From Flagellimonas marinaquae (GTDB taxonomy: Bacteria; Bacteroidota; Bacteroidia; Flavobacteriales; Flavobacteriaceae): 64,000 nucleotides of DNA. The DNA lies in the NCBI RefSeq assembly GCF_023716465.1, contig NZ_CP092415.1, positions 124,001 to 188,000 of the forward strand, written 5' to 3'. Made by a program: the position numbers and the translations under genes. Each line of letters begins with the position of its first letter. Positions within the stretch are counted from its first letter, which is position 1. The notes beneath the pieces are model-generated. The model searched no databases and was not told where the DNA came from. It saw only the letters and a program-made list of their open reading frames with translations. Below are positions 8,257-17,903 of this stretch, piece after piece.

Positions 8257-8979
8257 ATGACAACATTAGCAAGATTAGCAATCGCCGTCCTCCTATCCCT
8301 CTTTGCATCCTCATGCATGATGGATATGAACTTTGGCAACGGAAAAACCGGCAACGGCGAAATCGTTGAGGAAACCCGCGATGTAACCGAAAATTTTGAC
8401 GTAGTTTCAGCATCGGAAGGCATCGATGTATTTGTAACACAAGGTTCGGATTTTAAAATTAACGTAGAAGCCGATGAAAACATTATTGACCTTATCGGAA
8501 CCGACATCAAAGAGGGAAGGTTAAAAATCCATGCCATTGAAAACATTGGTAGGGCCACCAAAAAAGTTTATGTGACCTTGCCGGAAATCACTGCCCTTGA
8601 GAGCTCCAGTGGTGCCGATCTTATCGGCCAAAATGTGATCAAGGCCGAAAACATTGAGCTGGATTCGAGCAGTGGTGCCGATCTGCATGTAGAGGTAGTG
8701 GCAGGTGAAGTATCCGCCGATGCCAGTAGTGGCGCCGATATTAAAGTATCTGGACAAGCAGATGCCTTGTTCGCAGATGCCAGTAGCGGTTCGGACATCA
8801 AAGCTCAGGATTTAATGGTAAAAAGGTGCAACGCCGACGCCAGTAGCGGTGCTGATATCTCCGTGAACGTTTCAGAGTCCCTTGTGGCCGATGCCAGCAG
8901 TGGTGCGGACATTAAATATACTGGAGATGCAAGTGTGCAGACCAAAAAATCCGTTTCAGGGAGCGTAAGAAAATATTGA
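8257..8979 (+). CDS. Head-GIN-domain (DUF2807) lipoprotein with SSGAD repeats
   Basis: 240 residues. The N-terminal hydrophobic stretch ends in the lipobox ASSC, so it is probably lipid-anchored. The body is the GIN/DUF2807 right-handed beta-helix type: NFDVVSASEGIDVFVTQGSDFKINVEADENI, then six rungs carrying SSGAD or SSGSD at regular intervals of about 20 residues. The DNA of the rungs is correspondingly repetitive. The domain family is often called adhesin-like, but its function is unproven. It lies 134 bp downstream of the pspC-type gene and is followed by a good terminator, so it closes the padR-pspC-GIN unit or has its own promoter. Confidence 0.88.
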   Translation: MTTLARLAIAVLLSLFASSCMMDMNFGNGKTGNGEIVEETRDVTENFDVVSASEGIDVFVTQGSDFKINVEADENIIDLIGTDIKEGRLKIHAIENIGRATKKVYVTLPEITALESSSGADLIGQNVIKAENIELDSSSGADLHVEVVAGEVSADASSGADIKVSGQADALFADASSGSDIKAQDLMVKRCNADASSGADISVNVSESLVADASSGADIKYTGDASVQTKKSVSGSVRKY

Positions 8980-9006
8980 TCTATTTTCCCTTTTAATTTG
9001 TTGAAG

Positions 9007-9033
9007 GCCCGCTGATTTTTCAGTGGGCTTTTG
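9007..9033 (+). terminator. Intrinsic terminator after the GIN gene
   Basis: GCCCGCTG (9007-9014) pairs with CAGTGGGC (9021-9028) with one G-T pair and a 6-nt loop. A TTTTG tail follows. Confidence 0.75.
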
Positions 9034-9091
9034 TCTTTAATATCTCTGCTCGAAAACCTATCTTAGCAAATCGCTAAAATATGATATTCCC

Positions 9092-10102
9092 ATGCAGATA
9101 ACCCTAAAAAAATACATTCTTCCACTGGCCCATACTTTTACCATTTCCAGAGAATCGAGGGATGAGCAGGACACCTTGATCGTTGGACTGACCCTAAATG
9201 GAAAAACTGGCTACGGTGAGGCCACTTCCAATCCATACTATAAAATAACCATAGAAGGGATGATGGCAGAAATAGAGGCCGTAAGAGACCAAATTGAAGC
9301 ATACGATTTTGATACGCCAGAGAATTTCTATGAGCATTTGGAATCTTTAAACCTTCATAAATTCACGCTTTGCGCTTTGGATTTGGCCGCAAACGATCTG
9401 TACGGTAAACTAAAGGGCAAGCCTCTATATCAAATCTGGGGCACCACCACCGATCAATATCCCATTACCAATTATACCATCGGAATAGATACCATCGAAA
9501 AAATGGTAGCCAAACTCCAAGAAAAACCATGGCCGCTTTATAAAATAAAGTTGGGCACCAACGAAGATGTGGAAATTATTCGCGAGCTGCGCAAACATAC
9601 GGACAGTGTATTCAGAATTGATGCCAATACCGCATGGACCGCAGAAGAGACCATTAAAAATGCCCCTTTGTTAAAGGAACTTGGCGTGGAGTTTTTGGAA
9701 CAGCCCCTAAAAGCCGATGATTGGGAAGGAATGGCATTGGTAAAGAAAAAATCGGTTTTACCCGTTATCGCAGATGAAAGCTGTATTGTGGAAACAGATG
9801 TGGAAGCATGTGGACCTTATTTTCATGGAATCAATATTAAACTGACCAAATGTGGTGGACTTACCCCTGCTAGAAGAATGATCAAAAAAGGTAGGGAACT
9901 TGGACTCCAACTAATGGTGGGCTGTATGACGGAATCTACCGTTGGTATTTCCGCTATTGCCCAATTATTGCCGCAACTGGATTATGTGGATATGGATGGC
10001 GCCATGTTGTTACGGGAAGATATAGCAACTGGAGTAACCATACTAAACGACGGAAAAGTAATTTTCCCAGAGTTGCCAGGAAGTGGAATACAACTTCTAT
10101 AA
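9092..10102 (+). CDS. Dipeptide (L-Ala-D/L-Glu) epimerase, enolase superfamily
   Basis: 336 residues with the muconate-lactonizing-enzyme-type barrel. Catalytic landmarks are visible in order: KIK (YKIKLG), the metal ligands in RIDANTAW, LEQPL and ADES, the second lysine in NIKLTKCGG, and the DMDG motif near the end that is typical of Ala-Glu epimerases. It interconverts L-Ala-D-Glu and L-Ala-L-Glu from murein peptides in the cytoplasm. It overlaps the next gene by one base (TAATG), so the two are translationally coupled. The NlpC/P60 peptidase gene two genes downstream supports a murein-recycling role, as in the Bacillus ykf cluster. Confidence 0.88.
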   Translation: MQITLKKYILPLAHTFTISRESRDEQDTLIVGLTLNGKTGYGEATSNPYYKITIEGMMAEIEAVRDQIEAYDFDTPENFYEHLESLNLHKFTLCALDLAANDLYGKLKGKPLYQIWGTTTDQYPITNYTIGIDTIEKMVAKLQEKPWPLYKIKLGTNEDVEIIRELRKHTDSVFRIDANTAWTAEETIKNAPLLKELGVEFLEQPLKADDWEGMALVKKKSVLPVIADESCIVETDVEACGPYFHGINIKLTKCGGLTPARRMIKKGRELGLQLMVGCMTESTVGISAIAQLLPQLDYVDMDGAMLLREDIATGVTILNDGKVIFPELPGSGIQLL

Positions 10103-11148
10103 TGGCTCATTCGATACCAAGCATACCGGACAGGCAAATTTCCATTAACGGTTTGCCCTATTTATATTTTGGGGGCACCTCTTATCTGGGAGTACAAAAC
10201 CACCTTCCTTTTAAAGAGGTTTATCTACAGAACATCGCTAAATATGGAATGCACTACGGGGCCTCGAGAAAATCGAATGTCTCCCTCGATGTATACCGTA
10301 AAACCGAAGACCATTTGGCCAATTGGGTCGGCAGCGATAACTGTTTGACCATGTCCTCAGGGTATTTGGCGGCCCAATTGGTAGTACAGACCCATTTGGA
10401 AAAAGGCCACACGGTTATTGCCGCCCCTAATGCCCATGCCGCACTTTGTACCCATGGCGTACTGAAAACCGAAAATTTTAGCCAATTGGAGCAACTGGCA
10501 GGAAAAACGGTCCTAGAAAGTCCCTTGCCCCCGGTAGTTCTTTTTGATACTATTGATTTTATGGGTTACCAATATCCCGGGTTTGGTCGTTTATCCAACC
10601 TTCCTTTGGACAAGCTTATTTTGGTTGGCGACGATTCGCACGGAATCGGTGTGGTAGGCCATCAAGGAAATGGATGTTACCATACACTCAAAGCCTTTAA
10701 TCCCTTTAATTTGATGGTTTGTTCTTCCTTGGGCAAGGCCCTGGGCATACAAGCGGGCGCCGTTTTTGGTAACAAGGACGATATCAAAACCCTACAATCT
10801 ACGGCATTTTATGGTGGGGCAAGTCCGGCATCGCCCGCATTTATGGGTACCTTGCTAGATGCACAAGACATTTATGCCGAACGTATGGATAAACTCAATA
10901 AAAACTACGATCATTTTAAATCCCTGGTTCGCGATATCTCTTTTTTTATGCACATGGACGGTCATCCTACTTTTGAGTTCCAAGATGAAAAATTAGCTGC
11001 GGCATTGACACAAGATCGTTTTGTTTTTACCAACTTCCGTTATCCGGATGATAACGGCCCTCTGATCAGCCGTATTGTATTAAGTGCCTACCATACCGCT
11101 GAAGATGTGGAAACCTTGGCAAAAAGCCTTAATTCATATATCAGTTGA
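10102..11148 (+). CDS. PLP-dependent alpha-oxoamine-synthase/aminotransferase fold enzyme
   Basis: 348 residues of the fold-type-I PLP family nearest to 8-amino-7-oxononanoate synthase and KBL. Visible features: YGMHYGASRKSN near the start, DDSHGIGVVG as the cofactor-ring-stacking segment, and SSLGKALG with the PLP lysine. It is clearly shorter than typical KBL/BioF proteins (about 390 or more), so its substrate need not be an acyl-CoA. It is coupled by a 1-bp overlap to the dipeptide epimerase, so I infer a role with amino acids released from murein dipeptides. True BioF activity is less likely because no other biotin genes are present. Confidence 0.75.
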   Translation: MAHSIPSIPDRQISINGLPYLYFGGTSYLGVQNHLPFKEVYLQNIAKYGMHYGASRKSNVSLDVYRKTEDHLANWVGSDNCLTMSSGYLAAQLVVQTHLEKGHTVIAAPNAHAALCTHGVLKTENFSQLEQLAGKTVLESPLPPVVLFDTIDFMGYQYPGFGRLSNLPLDKLILVGDDSHGIGVVGHQGNGCYHTLKAFNPFNLMVCSSLGKALGIQAGAVFGNKDDIKTLQSTAFYGGASPASPAFMGTLLDAQDIYAERMDKLNKNYDHFKSLVRDISFFMHMDGHPTFEFQDEKLAAALTQDRFVFTNFRYPDDNGPLISRIVLSAYHTAEDVETLAKSLNSYIS

Positions 11149-11208
11149 TATCTATTTCTATTTAATTGATTATTTTACCAATACCAATAAACCTTATAAA
11201 ATTGTAAT

Positions 11209-12411
11209 ATGAAGCTGACGTCCCCATTAAAAAATGGTCTATTCCTCTTTGCGCTGATCACCTTAATTTTTGTTGCATGCAAAACGGAAAATAGTACGGA
11301 ACCGAGCAAAACCGACGAAATAATTTCATCTGTTCGAGAAATGTACGCTCCCGATAAACGTGTGGCCTTGTTCGATATTGAGTCCAAGGAAAATGCCAGC
11401 GGTTATACCCTGGTCGGAAAAACCAATATGCCAGATGCGCTAAATGCTCTTCGGCAAAAGTTGGATTCGCTACAGATTTCTTATACCGATAGTATCCAAA
11501 CACTTCCTGCCGAGGATTTGGAAGGGAAAATATATGGTACCATTTCACTTTCCGTAGCGAATATCCGTTCCAAACCATCGCATTCTGCAGAAATGGTCAC
11601 ACAGGCCACTTTGGGAATGCCATTAAAAGTTTATCAAAAAGATAGAAACTGGTACTTGATCCAAACTCCCGATAAATATTTGGGATGGGTAGATAGTGGT
11701 GGCGTAGAATTAATGGACAAAACCCTATTTGAAGCATGGCAGAGCTCTGAAAAAATAATCTACACCAAAATATATGGGCATGCTTATTCCAATGCCGATG
11801 AATCCTCGGAGGTTGTATCGGATTTGGTCGCAGGAAATATTTTGAGCTTGGTTGCCGACACTGGCACTTTTTATGAAATAAAATACCCCGACGGCCGAAT
11901 GGCTTTTGTGAAAAAATCCGACGCCTCTCCCTACCAAGATTGGAAATCCTCCTTGGAGCCAACACAGGAATCCTTGGTGGCAACTTCCAAAACCATGCTC
12001 GGCGTGCCCTATTTATGGGGCGGCACCTCAATAAAAGGGGTAGACTGTAGTGGCTTTACAAAGACAATTTATTTTATGAACGGTATGATCATCCCTCGCG
12101 ATGCTTCTCAACAAATCCATGAAGGGATACTGGTTGATGACACTAAGGATTTTGATCAACTATTACCGGGCGATCTGCTATTTTTTGGCAAGAAAGCTAC
12201 AGAAACAAGCCCAGAACGTGTTATTCACGTAGGTATGTGGCTTGGCAACAATGAATTTATTCATTCGGCGGGGAATGTACATATTAGCAGTGTGGATAAA
12301 AATTCCGAGAATTTTGATGAGTACAATTACAACCGTTATTTAAGGTCCAAACGAATCCTTAACCAAAAGGATGATGGTCTTTTGTATTTAACTGAAGAAG
12401 ACGTTTTTTGA
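11209..12411 (+). CDS. C40 (NlpC/P60) murein peptidase lipoprotein with SH3b domains
   Basis: 400 residues. The signal sequence ends in the lipobox FVAC (C24). Residues about 100-240 hold two SH3b-like domains (YGTISLSVANIRSKPS begins the first). The catalytic NlpC/P60 domain starts at about 260: LGVPYLWGGTSIKGVDCSGFT with the nucleophilic Cys, then IHVGMWLGNNEFIHSAG with the catalytic His. The likely substrate is the gamma-D-Glu-mDAP bond of stem peptides, releasing L-Ala-D-Glu, which is the substrate of the epimerase encoded 1.1 kb upstream. It is probably anchored in the periplasm. It is 60 bp after the PLP enzyme on the same strand. Confidence 0.88.
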   Translation: MKLTSPLKNGLFLFALITLIFVACKTENSTEPSKTDEIISSVREMYAPDKRVALFDIESKENASGYTLVGKTNMPDALNALRQKLDSLQISYTDSIQTLPAEDLEGKIYGTISLSVANIRSKPSHSAEMVTQATLGMPLKVYQKDRNWYLIQTPDKYLGWVDSGGVELMDKTLFEAWQSSEKIIYTKIYGHAYSNADESSEVVSDLVAGNILSLVADTGTFYEIKYPDGRMAFVKKSDASPYQDWKSSLEPTQESLVATSKTMLGVPYLWGGTSIKGVDCSGFTKTIYFMNGMIIPRDASQQIHEGILVDDTKDFDQLLPGDLLFFGKKATETSPERVIHVGMWLGNNEFIHSAGNVHISSVDKNSENFDEYNYNRYLRSKRILNQKDDGLLYLTEEDVF

Positions 12412-12432
12412 TTAAAAAAACTCACTCAAATC

Positions 12433-12462
12433 AAAAAGGCCATCCGATGGGATGGCCTTTTT
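12433..12462. terminator. Strong bidirectional terminator
   Basis: AAAAAGGCCATC (12433-12444) and GATGGCCTTTTT (12451-12462) form a perfect 12-bp stem with a 6-nt loop. It lies between the convergent peptidase and SusD genes. Confidence 0.92.
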
Positions 12463-12486
12463 AGTTCATAGGGTTATGCTACTACT

Positions 12487-13968
12487 TTATTCGTCCCACC
12501 AAACTGGAACAACAGGATCAACCTGATTTGCCAAAACATTGGCCTCGTTTCTGTTCAACTCGGTCGCAGGGTAGTTGGCACGTCTGAACCATTGTCCACT
12601 AAATTCTGCATCGGAAGTTTCTTCTTCACTTCTGATTTCCAATCCAGTAAACACATCATCGGAAAAATCATATCTCCTGTAATCCACAAAAGTTTCTGGG
12701 TTTAGGAAATTATGTATGTATTTTTCTTTCATAATATGGTGCAAGCTCAACGCTGTTTCTCCAACATCAATTGCGCCGTCCGCCATATAATCCGTACCAT
12801 CCACACCATACATATCCATACTGGCGGCAATACCGTTCATATATGCAGTATACGCTGTTGCATTGGACCCAACACTGGTTGTTGTACCACCATTGGCCAA
12901 AAATGCAGCCTCGGCCTTAATAAATTCAACTTCTGCGTAGGTAATCAGCATTAAAGGTGAATCGATACTGGTATAGAAGCCATCTGTTCTAAATCTAGCG
13001 TTGGCATCCGTACCATCTGGAGCTACACCTGCACCTCCACTTACAAAACCTTTGTACTCCGCTTCATCCCCATTTTCGGCGAACAAAGGAAGTCTTGGGT
13101 CAATTTCAACAACACCGCCCTCAAAAGGATAGTAATCCCCGTTCATGGAGCTCACTATCTGACTGGCAATATCGTTACTCAAGTTTCCTGTACTCCGTGC
13201 CAAAATTTCGGCAGAATACCATGGGTTGATTCGCTGATCGTCATAATACATGGCAAAGTTATCCTCGTTGGAAGTGAAACCATTCTGTGCAGTTGCCAAC
13301 ACATCTGCAGCGGAAACAACTCCTTTGTTCACCAAATGTAATTGATAGCGCGCTTTTAGAGAATAGGCAGCTCTCAACCATTTATCAATATCGCCTCCAT
13401 AGATCAGATCGGAAGATCCCAATACAAATCCAGAATCGTCTGCCCCATTTAATTTGGCAATGGCGCCATCCAATAGAGTAAATATCTCCGTGTAGATCGA
13501 TTCTTGTGTATCAAAAGTAGGGAAGTTGTTATCTGGTCCTCCACTGGCATCGGAGTAAGGGATATTGTCCCATGTATCCGTGGCTATCCCAATATTGGCT
13601 GCGATCAAAATATCGGCCACAGCATCAATATGATTGGCTCCTGTTTCGGCGGCTTTAGCTTTAACCACTTGTAAATTTGGCAATACATAAAGGTAGACCT
13701 GGCTCCAAAGTCCGCTTGCCGATGTTTGTCCGGCAGCACCTCCTCCAGTTGAAACAAAGTTTTGAACGTAGTTCCCAAACGAAAGCTCGGCAGAACGCTG
13801 TCCTTCCATGGTACTGTGTATTACTGGCGCAATAAGATCCTGCATCCTCAATTGCTCCACAGTGGCCGTATTGGAGGGAGTGTTTACGTCGAAATAATCC
13901 TCACTACATGCTACAAAGGTTGTTGCGGCACATAGCAGAAAAGTTTTAATTATATTTATTTTTTTCAT
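12487..13968 (-). CDS. SusD/RagB-family nutrient-binding outer-membrane lipoprotein
   Basis: About 493 residues. The signal sequence ends in the lipobox VAC at CSEDYFDVNTPSN, the usual SusD N-terminus. Helical TPR-like segments follow (WLRAAYSLKARYQLHLVNKG), and the C-terminal EKYIHNFLNPETFVDYRRYD region is typical of the SusD-like 2 group. It should cap the partner SusC channel and hold substrate at the cell surface. I chose the ATG at 13968 over the in-frame upstream one at 13989 because the shorter form starts directly with the signal peptide, has an AAGGAAC sequence just before it, and does not overlap susC. The substrate is not evident because no hydrolase is adjacent. Confidence 0.92.
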   Translation of the reverse strand: MKKINIIKTFLLCAATTFVACSEDYFDVNTPSNTATVEQLRMQDLIAPVIHSTMEGQRSAELSFGNYVQNFVSTGGGAAGQTSASGLWSQVYLYVLPNLQVVKAKAAETGANHIDAVADILIAANIGIATDTWDNIPYSDASGGPDNNFPTFDTQESIYTEIFTLLDGAIAKLNGADDSGFVLGSSDLIYGGDIDKWLRAAYSLKARYQLHLVNKGVVSAADVLATAQNGFTSNEDNFAMYYDDQRINPWYSAEILARSTGNLSNDIASQIVSSMNGDYYPFEGGVVEIDPRLPLFAENGDEAEYKGFVSGGAGVAPDGTDANARFRTDGFYTSIDSPLMLITYAEVEFIKAEAAFLANGGTTTSVGSNATAYTAYMNGIAASMDMYGVDGTDYMADGAIDVGETALSLHHIMKEKYIHNFLNPETFVDYRRYDFSDDVFTGLEIRSEEETSDAEFSGQWFRRANYPATELNRNEANVLANQVDPVVPVWWDE

Positions 13969-13978
13969 AGTTCCTTTT

Positions 13979-16900
13979 TTAAAATGCAATGTTCAATCCG
14001 AGTGAATAACTTTCGGCCAATGGTATGTTCAATCCTGTAAATCCATAAACATTGCTTCCCGCACTGTACTGGTTTCCTTCTGGATCGTAACCATCAAATG
14101 GTGTCCATAGCAAGATATTGTTCGCACTTGCGGACAAACTTACTTTATCCAAGCTCAAACTTCTGGTCAGTTTAGAAGGAAAGTCGTAGGACAGGGCAAT
14201 GTTCCTGATCTTTAACCATGATGCATCTTGTATCAGCACTTCCGAGGCACGGTTGTAAACACTGGAGTTACGGTAGTAATTCTGATCGATTAGGACTTCT
14301 GTAGTGTTTGGGCTTCCATTCGCAAGAACTCCGTCCAATACTACATTTACGTCTCTTTGCAAGGTACTTTCCAAAAGACCGTTCCTAATGGAGTTTCTTC
14401 GTCCCGAATCGTAAAGATCTCCACCTTCTTTCCATTCCAATAGGAAATTAAGGCCGATTCCTTTATACTTTAAGTTACTTCCGATAGAGGCTATAAAATC
14501 TGGGAATGCATTACCTACAATAACTCTTTCATCGAGATTTATGGTCGGTAAACCATTTTCCCCGATCAATCTTTCACCGTTTACATATTCCCATTTGTAA
14601 CCATATAGATTACCCATTTTATCACCAGCTCTTACCTCCGAGGTTACTCCGGCAAATCCAGAGTCCGCAAAAATAATGGCTTCAATATCTTCAGGTATTT
14701 CCAAAACCTCCCCCTCGCTGGTAGACCAGTTCAAGATCAATTCCCATCTTAAATCCTGATTTCTTATAACATCGGCACTTAACAAAAATTCGTGTCCAAA
14801 AACTTTATAATCACCAGCATTTCTGGTAATTCCGGATAATCCAGAAGAATAGGCCGTTCCAACTGTAAAAATCTGATCTTTAACACGCGTGTTGTAATAG
14901 GCATAATCCAATCGAATGCGATTATCCAAGAATCTAAGATCGGCACCAAACTCTGTTGATTGGTTTTTTTCGGGCTGTATATTGGTATCTCCCAATAGTG
15001 TACTTCTGCGATATCCCCCTACTCCACCGAACGGGAAATCACCATCGACTACGAAATATTGTCCAACATCGCCAAAGCCAGGTCCTTTACCTACCTCGGC
15101 CCAAGATGCTCTTAGTTTACCAAAGGTAAAGATATCGTTCTCACCAAATAGGTCGGTAACATCGTACGCCAAACTCACGGATGGATAAAAGAACGATCTA
15201 TTTTCTTTAGGTAAAGTAGAAATCCAGTCATTTCTTCCTGTAAGCGTCAAGAACAATTTATCCTTGTAACCGAATTTTGCTTCACCAAAAACCCCTACTG
15301 TACGATTTTGCACTATGGTTTTGTTGATAAAGAAATTGGTCGTGTTTCCAATTTCGTTGACTCCGGGTACATTTAAGCCTTCTCCTCGAGCCTCCAGGTA
15401 AGTTCTTTTGGCATCTGAAATTTGATGACCAACAGTAAAGTCCGTTGTAAAGTCATCGGACCATTGCTTGTTCATTGCCACCAAAAAGTTGGATTCCAAC
15501 CCTGTAAAGTTGATGTTTTGTTCTAAAATAAATCCCCCTACTTGTGAACCACCGTCCAAATCCGGACCAACGTAACGGTTTCTTGCATCGGAGTAGTTGT
15601 CTATCTGGGCGGCATACGTAATTCTCAACCAATCTTTTGGTGTCCAATTAAAGGTTGCGTTCCCTATCCAACGGTTTACATCATCTTCCAAATTACTGGT
15701 TTCCATCAAGTACCTTGGGTTATCAATGATACCAAAGGAATAATCTCTTTCGCTCCCGTCGGGATTTACATAATCGTTGATAGGGAATGTTCCTGAGTAA
15801 TAGGAGAGTGCGCTCATTACGGATTTATCTCCTCCGTTGGCCCTTCTTCCTCCTGAGTTGGTAAAAGCAACGGAACCATCCATAGTAAAGTTGTCCGTTA
15901 TTTTATATCCTGCTTTTAACCTTAAGTTGGTCTTGTTATAGTCCGTATTGGGCAGAACACCCTTCTCGCTATTGTTCCCCATGGAGAAGTAGTAGTCCAA
16001 ACGATCGTTGGCACCGCTCAAACTCAAGTTCACCTGTGAGTTGAACCCTGTTTTAAAAATATCGTAAGGGCTATGAAATCTATCATTTGAAAGATCTACA
16101 ATATTCCCTTCTCCTAAATCAAAGGAGTCCAAAGAATATTCTGGTCCCCAGGAGTAAAAAGATGTGGCTTGTTGCACTCTATTGAATCCTGTATCGGAAT
16201 CTGGATCGTACAATGTACGCGGAGCTCCATTAAAACCTTCGCGATACTTGGTCTGTAAGGTTGGTGTTGTTTTGATTTCCCTAAAGGTAGTAGATGCCGT
16301 TAAAGTAATCTTTGCCTTTCCTTGTTTTCCTTTTTTTGTTGTGATCACAATGGCACCGTTGGATGCCCTTACACCATAAAGTGCCGTCGCTGCAGCTCCT
16401 TTAAGAATGTTGAAGCTTTCGATGTCCTCAGGGTTAAGGTCCATGGCACGATTGGAAAATGCAAACTGCTCAGAACTGTTCGGTGAGTTGGATCCAGAAC
16501 TAGGCCTTACCTCTCCAGAGAAGGTGTCGTTGTTCAATGCAAGACCATCCACAATAATCAGCGGCTGGTTACTTCTGTTTGGATTAATGGAGGTAACCCC
16601 ACGTATCAAAATATCCACACCGCCCCCGGATGTACCAGAGGAACGGTTGATCTGGACACCGGCCACACGCCCCTGCAAACTTTCAATTGGGTTGGCTTGT
16701 CCTGCAAGGTTCAGGTCTTCTGTGTCTACCTTGGAAACAGAGTACCCCAACGACTTCTGTTTCTGCTCTACACCAAATGCGGTTACAACGACCTCATCCA
16801 ATTGTGTCGAATCTTCTTCCAAAACAACGTTGATCGTTGATTCAGAACCTACGGTAACTTCTTTTGGCTTCATTCCTAAGTAGGAAAAACTTAGAACTTG

Positions 16901-17089
16901 TCCTCTCGTAGCATTAATGGTATAATTACCATCAAAATCTGTGGTGGCTCCAATACTTGTGCCGCTTACGACTATGGTAACCCCAGGCAACGGAGTACCC
17001 GACACGTCGGATACGGTACCTGATATGGTTTGACCAAAGGCCGCAACACAAGAAAACACCGCAATAAATGTTAAATAAATGTTCCTCAT
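13979..17089 (-). CDS. SusC/RagA-family TonB-linked outer-membrane transporter
   Basis: 1036 residues. After the signal peptide (to about residue 19) comes the carboxypeptidase-regulatory-like domain (ISGTVSDVSGTPLPGVTIVVSGTSIGATTD), then a TonB-box-like linker (QLDEVVVTAFGVEQ). The plug domain has ESLQGRVAGVQI, the segment SIGATTD-type N-domain ends before it, and VLKGAAATALYG marks the plug end. The rest is a 22-strand barrel ending in aromatic Phe (LGLNIAF). It forms an energy-coupled uptake complex with the downstream SusD (10-bp gap). Length and architecture are standard. Glycan and peptide substrates are both possible, since the SusD-like 2 type and the lack of neighbouring CAZymes leave it open. 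Confidence 0.95.
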   Translation of the reverse strand: MRNIYLTFIAVFSCVAAFGQTISGTVSDVSGTPLPGVTIVVSGTSIGATTDFDGNYTINATRGQVLSFSYLGMKPKEVTVGSESTINVVLEEDSTQLDEVVVTAFGVEQKQKSLGYSVSKVDTEDLNLAGQANPIESLQGRVAGVQINRSSGTSGGGVDILIRGVTSINPNRSNQPLIIVDGLALNNDTFSGEVRPSSGSNSPNSSEQFAFSNRAMDLNPEDIESFNILKGAAATALYGVRASNGAIVITTKKGKQGKAKITLTASTTFREIKTTPTLQTKYREGFNGAPRTLYDPDSDTGFNRVQQATSFYSWGPEYSLDSFDLGEGNIVDLSNDRFHSPYDIFKTGFNSQVNLSLSGANDRLDYYFSMGNNSEKGVLPNTDYNKTNLRLKAGYKITDNFTMDGSVAFTNSGGRRANGGDKSVMSALSYYSGTFPINDYVNPDGSERDYSFGIIDNPRYLMETSNLEDDVNRWIGNATFNWTPKDWLRITYAAQIDNYSDARNRYVGPDLDGGSQVGGFILEQNINFTGLESNFLVAMNKQWSDDFTTDFTVGHQISDAKRTYLEARGEGLNVPGVNEIGNTTNFFINKTIVQNRTVGVFGEAKFGYKDKLFLTLTGRNDWISTLPKENRSFFYPSVSLAYDVTDLFGENDIFTFGKLRASWAEVGKGPGFGDVGQYFVVDGDFPFGGVGGYRRSTLLGDTNIQPEKNQSTEFGADLRFLDNRIRLDYAYYNTRVKDQIFTVGTAYSSGLSGITRNAGDYKVFGHEFLLSADVIRNQDLRWELILNWSTSEGEVLEIPEDIEAIIFADSGFAGVTSEVRAGDKMGNLYGYKWEYVNGERLIGENGLPTINLDERVIVGNAFPDFIASIGSNLKYKGIGLNFLLEWKEGGDLYDSGRRNSIRNGLLESTLQRDVNVVLDGVLANGSPNTTEVLIDQNYYRNSSVYNRASEVLIQDASWLKIRNIALSYDFPSKLTRSLSLDKVSLSASANNILLWTPFDGYDPEGNQYSAGSNVYGFTGLNIPLAESYSLGLNIAF

Positions 17090-17393
17090 TACTTTTTTTT
17101 GTGTTAATTTTCCTGAAAATTGTTCAAAATTTTTTACATATCAAACATTTTAACTGAAAAATGTTGGATTTTTTAATATTTGGCCATTTCAATTCCTTTT
17201 TTATTGACCAAACCCCGTCTTTTCTAAGAAGAATTCATCTTGTTTAGAGTTCTTTAAGAATTTTTTTTGAATCCTTAGTAGTCCGTACTCACCTGTAAGT
17301 GTTCCTTTTTTATGAAATAAACCCCAGTTTTCTCATTATTTATCGCTATCTTTTAAAGACTAGATATCAGCAACTTAAAAAAGGAAGGGCTTT
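17090..17393. other. 304-bp divergent spacer upstream of susC
   Basis: AT-rich spacer between susC (minus) and a small secreted protein (plus). On the plus strand TATCTTTT (17347-17354) is one base from the TAnnTTTG -7 box. I found no exact -7 match for susC and no coding potential. Confidence 0.5.
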
Positions 17394-17837
17394 ATGAGAA
17401 AATCAGTTTTATTATTTACACTGATCGTAGTTTTCCTTGTTGTGGGAAGCTTTACGGATCGTTATTCCAATACCCTAAGCATTGAAGGAACTTGGGAATT
17501 GGAGAGTTTTTATAATTATGATGGAGAAAATGTTTTGGATACCATTGAGAAATCGGATGGTTATAGACAGGTTAAAATGTACTCCAAAGAAAAAATTATG
17601 TGGACCAGATATGTACCAGAAGACCCGAACGGCAGGTTCGGTTATGGCTCGTACAAAGTTTCGGACGGCTCCTTAATTGAGGTAATCGAATACGGGGACG
17701 ATGAAATGATGAAAGCATTGGATACCATGCGCAACTTCACCTTTGAACTTATCCTAAAGGAGGATTCGTTTAGTCAGATAACGGTGGATGAGGAAGGTAA
17801 CCGAACTTTTTCCGAAAATTACAAGCGGATTGATTGA
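17394..17837 (+). CDS. Small secreted lipocalin-like protein of unknown function
   Basis: 147 residues. The N-terminal hydrophobic segment (LLFTLIVVFLVVGSF) is a signal peptide or membrane anchor. The remainder is beta-rich and starts with SIEGTWELESFYNYDG, the GxW start typical of lipocalin-like or DUF4488-like proteins, and ends in NYKRID. Such proteins may bind small hydrophobic molecules, but nothing here defines a ligand. It is monocistronic, divergent from susC and convergent with trxB. Confidence 0.7.
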   Translation: MRKSVLLFTLIVVFLVVGSFTDRYSNTLSIEGTWELESFYNYDGENVLDTIEKSDGYRQVKMYSKEKIMWTRYVPEDPNGRFGYGSYKVSDGSLIEVIEYGDDEMMKALDTMRNFTFELILKEDSFSQITVDEEGNRTFSENYKRID

Positions 17838-17850
17838 GTTGCAATCAACA

Positions 17851-17880
17851 AAAAAGGCACCGAAGTTTCGGTGCCTTTTT
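17851..17880. terminator. Strong bidirectional terminator
   Basis: AAAAAGGCACCGAA (17851-17864) and TTCGGTGCCTTTTT (17867-17880) form an almost uninterrupted 14-bp inverted repeat between the convergent lipocalin-like gene and trxB. Confidence 0.92.
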
Positions 17881-17903
17881 CTGTTTTCCACTTTGGGCAG
17901 TTG

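Noticed and set aside
8560..8960. Regularly spaced near-identical DNA units inside the GIN gene, superficially like an array
   Set aside because: They are in frame, encode SSGAD rungs of a beta-helix, and have no unique spacers; not a CRISPR.
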